Positions 1 through 5,600 of a stretch of 6,484 nt of DNA are shown here, piece by piece. The notes beneath the pieces were generated by a model that was not told the DNA's origin, searched no databases, and worked only from the letters and a program-made list of their open reading frames with translations. Source of the stretch: Parachlamydiales bacterium (GTDB lineage Bacteria; Chlamydiota; Chlamydiia; Chlamydiales; Rhabdochlamydiaceae). The DNA lies in assembly GCA_020050965.1 (NCBI GenBank), contig JAGVJV010000232.1, forward strand, positions 1-6,484. Direction: 5' to 3'. How positions within the stretch are numbered: position 1 is the stretch's first letter; each line of letters starts with the position of its first letter. The translations under genes and the position numbers were made by a program.

Positions 1-10
1 AGAGTCTTCT

Positions 11-32
11 TGATTCATCCTTTTGTGAATCA
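11..32. repeat. Short 7-bp inverted repeat
   Basis: TGATTCA (11-17) and TGAATCA (26-32) are exact inverse complements with an 8-nt loop. A stem this short and AT-rich has limited weight on its own; it is listed because it is the third inverted repeat within 210 bp of apparently non-coding sequence. Confidence 0.3.
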
Positions 33-51
33 GCTACATGGATTTAAAATC

Positions 52-84
52 CGCAACAAATTGAAGTTTTGTTGATTTGTTGCG
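52..84. repeat. Perfect 10-bp inverted repeat (stem-loop)
   Basis: CGCAACAAAT (52-61) and ATTTGTTGCG (75-84) are exact inverse complements separated by 13 nt. On the minus strand the stem is followed by GGATTTTAAATCC, itself nearly palindromic and only partly T-rich. It may serve as a weak terminator for leftward transcription or as a protein-binding site; neither is proven. Confidence 0.45.
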
Positions 85-140
85 CCCAAATATGAAAAGC
101 TATTAGCCTCACAATCTCTTCAACTGCCATCATAGTGTAG

Positions 141-207
141 GAGCCTATTCGCAATGTAAAGAAAAAAATCTGGGGGATCTTTCTTCCTCTGCATTGCGGA
201 TAGGCTC
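141..207. repeat. 67-nt element with 16-bp inverted arms
   Basis: The left arm GAGCCTATTCGCAATG (141-156) and the right arm CATTGCGGATAGGCTC (192-207) are complementary at 15 of 16 positions; the odd pair (149/199) is a G-U wobble in plus-strand RNA. The interior adds a possible inner stem (159-164 with 180-185) around a run of five G. It starts 22 nt beyond the stop codon of the AlbA_2 gene. There is no T-run just outside either arm, so it is not a standard intrinsic terminator, although it could still stop or stabilise the transcript. Alternatives are a dispersed palindromic repeat or a small non-autonomous mobile-element remnant. Confidence 0.6.
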
Positions 208-229
208 AGGCAAAAGTAGATCCCTCGAC

Positions 230-1576
230 TTATACTTTAAAATAAACAGTGCTTGGGCCTTTCCCTTTTTTACCGAGGGCGCCAGATTTGAGAAGGGCGT
301 TGAGTTTTCTGACTGCGGTTGTCCTTGGAATATTTAAATTTTTTACTACTTCTGAAACTGAAACTTCTGTCGCCAGATCAAAGAGAGTTAAAATCGCGTG
401 CAATTCTTCATCTCCTGTTTTGATTTTAGTGACAAGTTCTCTCGGTAAGATGCATTTGACAAAACCCTCCCCTTCAATAATGACGGGAGTTTTTAAACCT
501 CTTTTTTCATAGGATTTGAAGATTGTGATGAAACCTGAACCCATTTTTTCAATGTAATCGGCTTCTCGAAATACTTTGCAAATGGCAGCATTTCGGATGA
601 AGCTCAAGCCCAGCTTCAAATTTTGGGTATTTAAAGGGCCGAAAAAAGTTCCGGGGCTAAAAAATTCAATCCGGTTTTGAAAAATGGCGATTTTGGAGGG
701 GCCTTTCTGATGGTAATTGCGATGGACGATCATGTTGAGCAGTGCTTCTCTAATGGCCTCCTCGGGAATTTCCAATGTTTCTTGACGCCGAGGCCCTTGG
801 ATTGTAAAGGCTTTAGATAATCGGCTAAGAATAAAATCATAGGCTGTTTCAAGCTGCTCGAAGAGGGTGCCATTACAATCGATTGATGCGATAGCTTCTC
901 TCCCTTCCGTTCCTTTGAAATGGGAGCATATGATCATTGCTTCAGTGAAAAATTGTTGAGGCTGCTTGCCAAATAATAATATTCCTGAAGTCGTCGCATA
1001 AAGATGTGCATGTTCTTGAACAATTAAATAATAGGATCGCAAGAGCTCATGTGTGATTCTTGCTTTTTTATCGGTCTTTCTTGAGGTAATGAATGCTTTG
1101 ATTTTCTCGTGATCTAAATCCTGTTCACTTGACCCATAAACGGGCATCATATCATAGGATTTTCCGCGAGCTTGCCATTTGAGCTCTTCGATTAAATCGG
1201 CAGAGGCTTTTAAAGTGAGTGGACCTAATCGAATGTAGGTCCCATTTTCTAAACCTTCCGATTTTCGATAGTAGGGCTTATTTGTGCCTGAAGAGACCTC
1301 AATAACGAGTAATGTTTTGTCATGGATTGTTTGAGTATAAACAAGAGGTAAAATCGGCGGTGTAGATGAGTCATAAATCGTCTTGCTCAATGATTCAATC
1401 GCACTCGCTGCATCCTCGGTAGGAATGCCAAGGATTGTTCCATCATCTGAAATGCCGATGATTAATTTTCCCCCATTTTGGTTGCAAAACCCAATAACCG
1501 TTTTCACGATTTGGTCTTTTTGTGGCATCTCCTGCTTAAATTCGAGGGAGGCGGATTCAATCTCTGGATATTTCAT
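230..1576 (-). CDS. AlbA_2 (Schlafen-type) / RecG-related ATP-binding protein with C-terminal winged helix
   Basis: 448 residues, complete. Domain order: AlbA_2 (Schlafen AlbA) domain at about residues 6-125, with the family signatures LEFK (11-14) and FCNQNGGKLIIGISDDG (30-46); a middle linker domain; then the GHKL-like ATPase region often labelled 'RecG C-terminal' or HATPase_c_4, with EEAIREALLNMIVHRNYH (272-289, N281 in the N-box position), SPG (307-309) and EKMGSGF (343-349); and a winged helix at about 388-448 (NIPRTTAVRKLNALLKSGAL). This is not a helicase despite the usual database name. Family members are treated as transcriptional regulators or nucleic-acid-binding ATPases, and their substrates are mostly unknown. 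I choose the ATG at 1576 because AAGAGAG sits 5 nt upstream. The longer in-frame TTG at 1597 falls inside the predicted -10 box and cannot be on that transcript. The gene is more AT-rich, with more A/T-ending codons, than the two genes to its right, which suggests an accessory or transferred gene. The C-terminal winged helix and the repeated sites at its promoter suggest autoregulation (inference). Confidence 0.92.
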   Translation of the reverse strand: MKYPEIESASLEFKQEMPQKDQIVKTVIGFCNQNGGKLIIGISDDGTILGIPTEDAASAIESLSKTIYDSSTPPILPLVYTQTIHDKTLLVIEVSSGTNKPYYRKSEGLENGTYIRLGPLTLKASADLIEELKWQARGKSYDMMPVYGSSEQDLDHEKIKAFITSRKTDKKARITHELLRSYYLIVQEHAHLYATTSGILLFGKQPQQFFTEAMIICSHFKGTEGREAIASIDCNGTLFEQLETAYDFILSRLSKAFTIQGPRRQETLEIPEEAIREALLNMIVHRNYHQKGPSKIAIFQNRIEFFSPGTFFGPLNTQNLKLGLSFIRNAAICKVFREADYIEKMGSGFITIFKSYEKRGLKTPVIIEGEGFVKCILPRELVTKIKTGDEELHAILTLFDLATEVSVSEVVKNLNIPRTTAVRKLNALLKSGALGKKGKGPSTVYFKV

Positions 1577-1581
1577 AAAAA

Positions 1582-1588
1582 CTCTCTT
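1582..1588 (-). promoter_or_regulatory. Ribosome binding site that fixes the AlbA_2 gene start
   Basis: On the minus strand AAGAGAG is followed by five T residues and then the ATG at 1576..1574. Purine content and 5-nt spacing are good. This favours the ATG over the TTG at 1597, which lacks a separate ribosome site and overlaps the promoter. Confidence 0.75.
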
Positions 1589-1677
1589 TTGACCCAATAA
1601 TACAAAAATGGGTCGATTGGGTCAATTATTTTCAAAAAATCGTTCCAATCGACCCATAATTGATCCGTGGGTCAAAA
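1587..1677. repeat. Operator-like array: TGGGTCRAWT sites in a long imperfect palindrome
   Basis: Five copies with an exact TGGGTC core occur in 91 bp, in both orientations: 1587-1596 (TTTTGACCCA), 1609-1618 (TGGGTCGATT), 1618-1627 (TGGGTCAATT), 1647-1656 (AATCGACCCA) and 1668-1677 (TGGGTCAAAA). Degenerate copies lie at 1658-1667 (AATTGATCCG) and, outside the array, at 1720-1729 (AATCGATCCA). They are arranged symmetrically: 1608-1620 ATGGGTCGATTGG pairs perfectly with 1645-1657, and 1587-1596 pairs perfectly with 1668-1677, giving two arms of 33-34 bp around a 24-bp centre. A third pair, 1619-1629 with 1656-1666, has one mismatch. Three copies lie on the promoter core of the AlbA_2 gene. Most likely a cooperative repressor site. 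The protein that binds is unknown; the winged-helix protein encoded just downstream is the simplest candidate. Confidence 0.75.
1597..1625 (-). promoter_or_regulatory. Sigma-70-type promoter of the AlbA_2 gene
   Basis: Reading the minus strand: -35 TTGACC (1625..1620), a 17-bp spacer, and -10 TATTAT (1602..1597). Each hexamer is one base from consensus. Transcription should begin near 1590, giving a 5' leader of only about 14 nt ahead of the ATG at 1576, just enough for the AAGAGAG site. The -35 box, the spacer and the start-site region each coincide with a copy of the repeated TGGGTC motif, so occupancy of those sites should block RNA polymerase. No experimental support; prediction from sequence only. 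Confidence 0.7.
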
Positions 1678-1738
1678 GGGTGAATTAATTATGCTATTGA
1701 TTGTCAATGACTTATAAATAATCGATCCAAAGTCAAGC

Positions 1739-2683
1739 CTAAAACGAATAATTCAATCTAAAAATAGGGAAGAGCCCCTCCCGGTTCATCATCGGGTTGG
1801 CGTTTCTTTCGTACAATCTTTCATTATAGAACTTTGCCTCGTTGGCGGCGCCGTAGATTCCGCCGAAGTACCAGCCGGCTTCGAAGCTGGTAGTGATGAT
1901 GCCTGCCGCGATCGGGCCGTGGGTGAAGAAATAGACTGAGGAGGCGATGAAGAGGCCGTTGATCAGGAAGGCGGTCGTTCCGGTTTGCCGCTGGCCGAGG
2001 TAGAAGTAGCCGGCGCCGGGGAGGATGGCGTTGAGGGTGGCGGCTTTGGCGGGGGACTTTTTCTGGCTTTCGTAGCAGCAGAGGAATTCATCTAGGTAGG
2101 GGCGGCCTTCGAATTGGCAGAGGGCGGGGAAGTCGGCATTTTGCAGGGCGGCGGAGAGGTTGAGGGTGTCGTAGTCGTCTGGATAGATTTGCTTGATGAA
2201 TTCGAGGATCTGGAGGGATTGGTCGCTATTGCCCAGTTGCTGGTAGATGTCGTAGAGGACGATCAGCAGGTCGTGGTAGGCGGGGAATTCGCTGGTGGTG
2301 CGGGGCAGTTCGCTGTTTTGGTAGAACTGGATGGCTTCATCGTATTTTTGGCCGAGGTAGTAGCAGAGGAGGATTTCGTATTGCATTTCCAGTTTGCGCT
2401 CTTTCTCTTCGGGTGGAGCGAGGATTTCGGCTCTTCGGAAGGCGGTGATCGCTTGGTAGAGGTCAAGGTCGCGGGCAAAGGTGATGCCTATCTGATATTC
2501 TGCGCCCCAGCGGGTTTCGCGCTCGGCGGGGGTCAGGTCGGGGAAGGGGTGGGGGAGCTGGCGCAGGTAGCGGTCTTGGACGACGTAGTTGATTTTGGGT
2601 TCGATATCTTTAGGGACGCGGTAGCAGGAGCCTAAGGTGAGGCTAATTGCAATAAGGGTTCCTAACTGTATCGATCGCTTCAT
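1739..2683 (-). CDS. Predicted TPR-like lipoprotein with C-terminal two-helix 'PGAG' membrane domain
   Basis: 314 residues from the ATG at 2683. The N-terminus MKRSIQLGTLIAISLTLGSC is a lipoprotein signal (basic start, hydrophobic stretch, lipobox-like LGSC), so Cys20 should be lipidated. Residues about 62-185 are amphipathic helices with TPR-like pattern (WGAEYQIGITFARDLDLYQA; YYLGQKYDEAIQFYQ; LYDIYQQLGNSDQSLQILEF). The C-terminal part begins KSPAKAATLNAILPGAGYFY (209-228), the signature of DUF5683/TM2-like membrane domains, with hydrophobic segments near 236-253 and 257-280, then YGAANEAKFYNERLYE and a terminal Phe. The gene overlaps the end of the secretin gene by 41 nt and is probably translated with it. 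An upstream in-frame ATG (2758) and TTG (2767) would add a basic, non-signal leader and bury the signal peptide, so I reject them. Central codons are strongly C-ending; both ends of the gene are more AT-rich. Exact role unknown; an accessory or pilotin-like partner of the secretin is an inference from position, lipobox and TPR. Confidence 0.75.
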   Translation of the reverse strand: MKRSIQLGTLIAISLTLGSCYRVPKDIEPKINYVVQDRYLRQLPHPFPDLTPAERETRWGAEYQIGITFARDLDLYQAITAFRRAEILAPPEEKERKLEMQYEILLCYYLGQKYDEAIQFYQNSELPRTTSEFPAYHDLLIVLYDIYQQLGNSDQSLQILEFIKQIYPDDYDTLNLSAALQNADFPALCQFEGRPYLDEFLCCYESQKKSPAKAATLNAILPGAGYFYLGQRQTGTTAFLINGLFIASSVYFFTHGPIAAGIITTSFEAGWYFGGIYGAANEAKFYNERLYERNANPMMNREGLFPIFRLNYSF

Positions 2684-5600
2684 CAATTTCTTCTTTAATA
2701 ATCTGCTTTGAGCCCCAATCTTTGAAGAGCTCTTCCTGATTTTGCGTGACTCGCTCATATTCTTCAATAGAATCGATGATCACAGGGCGCAGAAAGAAGA
2801 TCACGTTGTTGCGCGAATTAAGCCTATCGTTCTCGCTGAAGATCGCTCCGATGACGGGCAGGCCGCCGAGGCAGGGGATGCCGGATCGGAAGTGGGACTT
2901 GGTGTCCTGGATGACGGCGCTGAGGGCGACAAAGTGTTTATCGGGAACGTGAACGCGGGCGTTAAGGGCGGTGCGGCTGGTCTGGAGCCCTTGGATGTTA
3001 GCATTGCTCCCTTGTTGGGTTGTATTGGCTACTTGGGCGGTGATTTCGTTGGCGATGTCGAGGGTGATGATGTCATTTTGGCCGAGAATCGGAGTGATCG
3101 AGAGGCTGATGCCGACGTCGCGATATTCGATGTTCGTCTGGATCTGTGTGCCTCCGCTAGTTGGCAATAGGTTTACTTGCGAACCAGTGAACGGAATGTT
3201 TTCGCCGACGAAGATGGTCGACTGCATGTTGTCTTGGCCGATGATTTTGGGGTTCATCACGATAACAGCATCGCCGTCCCCTTCGAGGGCGGTGACAAGC
3301 GAGGCTAGGGAGACAAAAGATTTGCCTTTATGGAGGATGATATCGCCGATTACTCCTAGGTCAAATCCTCCAGATGTAATCGGATTAGGGATATCTGTGG
3401 CGAGGGGTGTGCGCGTTTCATTTACTGCTGTAAGACCTGTTGAAAGAGCTGTATTACCTGCAGCTAAAGTGAGCGGATCCGACGAGGGGAAATTGCTGAC
3501 GCCGCCGGCAAAGCGGTCGAGGTATTTAAATTTACTGCCCCACTGCAATCCGAACTGTTGCGTATTGGCCATCTTAGTTTGAATGATCAGCACTTCGATG
3601 AAGACTTGGCGCAAGGGGGTGTCGATGTTTTGGATTAGCTCTTTAAGTTGGGTGAGCACTTCTGGGGTTCCGGTCGCGAGCAGAGAGTTGGTCATTTTGA
3701 TCCACTGTATCGAATTGATCGCGGCAAGAAGTTCGGAGACGGTATGGGGGTTGGCGGTTGAGAGGTCTTGGCCCACTTTTTTGAGGGTCTCTTGAAGCTC
3801 GCCCCCTAGGTGGTATTGCAGTTTGTAGACGAGGAAGCTTGTCTGTAATTTGTTCAGGGCGGTGACAGATCCAGCCCCAGTGATGTCAAATTTCGTCAAC
3901 ATCTCGCGCACTTTTTCGACCGATTTCTCATCGCCTGAGATTAGGATATAGCCGGTCCGCTCGATGTATTTGAGGTGATCGATGGTCTCAAAGAGATGGG
4001 GCTCTTGCACGCCGGTCTGTTGTAGATTTCTTTCAAAATCGCGCATCATTTCGAGCAGCTCGGGGCCGCTGATATGGACCGGTTTATAGACGACGTAGGT
4101 GCCGGGTTGTCTTCCCAGTTCTCCGCCGCCGATTCCACTGGGGGTATCAAGTTGTTTGAGCAGATCAGAAATTTGCTGCAGAGCGCCCTCTGGACCGGTG
4201 AAGATCAGCGAATTGCTCTCTTTGATCTCTTTGGCTCCTTTGATCGCTGTGCCGACAGCTTTATTTTTAATGGTCGGCGTTTTTTCAAGATTGGTTGCGA
4301 CATTACCCAGCAGTTGGAGGAGTTTGGCGATTGGCACGTAGCGCACTTTGTAGACCAAGAAGGTTTGTCCGCCTAGTGCTGTGGTCTCTTTTCGGGTGGC
4401 CCCTTCAATGTCGGTCGAGGAGATAATCTCTTTGGTTTTCTCGAGCGATTCGGGTGAGCCGGTAAAGAGCAATGAGCCGGTCATATCGACCACGCGCAAG
4501 GTGGCAATCGACTGGAGGAGATTTGGATCGATCAGGCCAGAATTCTTGAGGTCTAAGGCAGTTTCTTTGAGAGCCTCTTCGAGCTCTGAGGGGCTGAGAT
4601 GGGTCGGTTTGTAGATGAAGAAGGAGGTCTTTTCGTACGCTGGAGGTATCGCCTCTTTGTCGTCAAATTGGCTGATAAGCGCTTTGACCTCTTCGACTGC
4701 TTTTTGTGTTCCGGTCAGGAGGATGGCGTTGGTGTCGCGCAGCACGGTGGCATGGTCGATCACGTGGATGATCGCTTTTTGATCGGGATCTTTTTCTGGC
4801 AGTCCTTTGGCGATTCTCTCTAGGTGGTCGATCACATCTTCGCCGCGGGCAAATTTCAACTTATAGAGGAAGTAGGCGCTCGCGATCGCTTGGGCTTCTT
4901 TCGGTGTATCGATCCCTTTGAGGAAGCTATCGAGTTTGGTGATTGTCCCAGGATCGGCCTTGAATAGGAAAATCTGGCTATCTTTGATCCAGGTGAGGTT
5001 GTCGATTGCTTTGGACAGATTGCGGTCTGAGAGATTTTTATGGTCCAATTTGTCGGCCAGCTCATCGAGGGCCTCTTCGATCTGCTCATTGGAGATATTT
5101 TTGGGTTTGTAGAGGAAGATCTGCGAAGGGGCCCCTGTGGCGACGTCGACCATTTTGATGATCAGCTGGATGCTGTCGAGCGAAGAGGGGTTGCCGCTAA
5201 AGAGGATGGTATTTGTTGAAGGGACCCATTTCATATGGCGCAGGGAATTGAGCAGGGATGGGTCGCTGAGTCCTGATTCACATAGGTTGGTTCCCACTTT
5301 AGCAAGGGCCTCTTCGAGTTCTTTTCCGCTCAAAAACTGCGGTGTGTAGAGATAAAAATGGCTGCTGGGTGTGGCTGCAGCAGAATCGAAAGTGGGGAGG
5401 AGATCTTTTAATTTCTTTAGCGCCTCATCGGAGCCGGTGAAGACCAGCGAGTCGCTCTCTTTGATGTAGCGCATGCTGCTAATGGCTTCGACCAAATCCC
5501 GATTAGCGGTCCCTTTTTTCAAGCTCTTGGTCAACTCTTCTAATGAGCCTTCGATTTGCTCTCTGCCCGCTTTTTGTATCTTATAGACGTAGTAGTTGCT

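Noticed and set aside
1..18. Possible start of a next leftward gene (ATG at 18..16, MNQEDS, open to the edge)
   Set aside because: AAAGG abuts the ATG with no spacing and only six codons are visible; cannot be supported without more sequence.
44..133. Minus-strand 29-codon frame MMAVEEIVRLIAF...
   Set aside because: No ribosome site ahead of its ATG, it runs across the 52-84 inverted repeat, and nothing in it is recognisable; too short to support.
1129..1139. TTGACCCATAA inside the AlbA_2 gene, and TGGGTC cores inside the secretin (near 4599, 5258, 5694)
   Set aside because: Single, unclustered matches within coding sequence; treated as chance rather than as further operator copies.
230..1576. 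Calling the AlbA_2 protein a RecG helicase
   Set aside because: There are no helicase motifs (no Walker A GxGKT, no DEAD/DEAH-like box); only the RecG-related C-terminal ATPase-like region is shared.
1660..1740. Intrinsic terminator after the lipoprotein gene
   Set aside because: Only small AT-rich inverted repeats (such as TGACTT 1708-1713 / AAGTCA 1730-1735) without a GC stem and T-run; no terminator can be claimed, so some read-through into the AlbA_2 region is possible.
2114..2635. Open plus-strand frame of 173 codons opposite the lipoprotein gene
   Set aside because: It is the shadow of C-ending codons on the other strand: the product is a monotonous Gly/Val/Glu/Leu chain with no domain, while the minus-strand product has a lipobox, TPR pattern and a known membrane motif.
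2742..3582. Plus-strand frames of 142 and 203 codons opposite the secretin core
   Set aside because: They lie opposite the best-conserved secretin motifs and have no recognisable domain.
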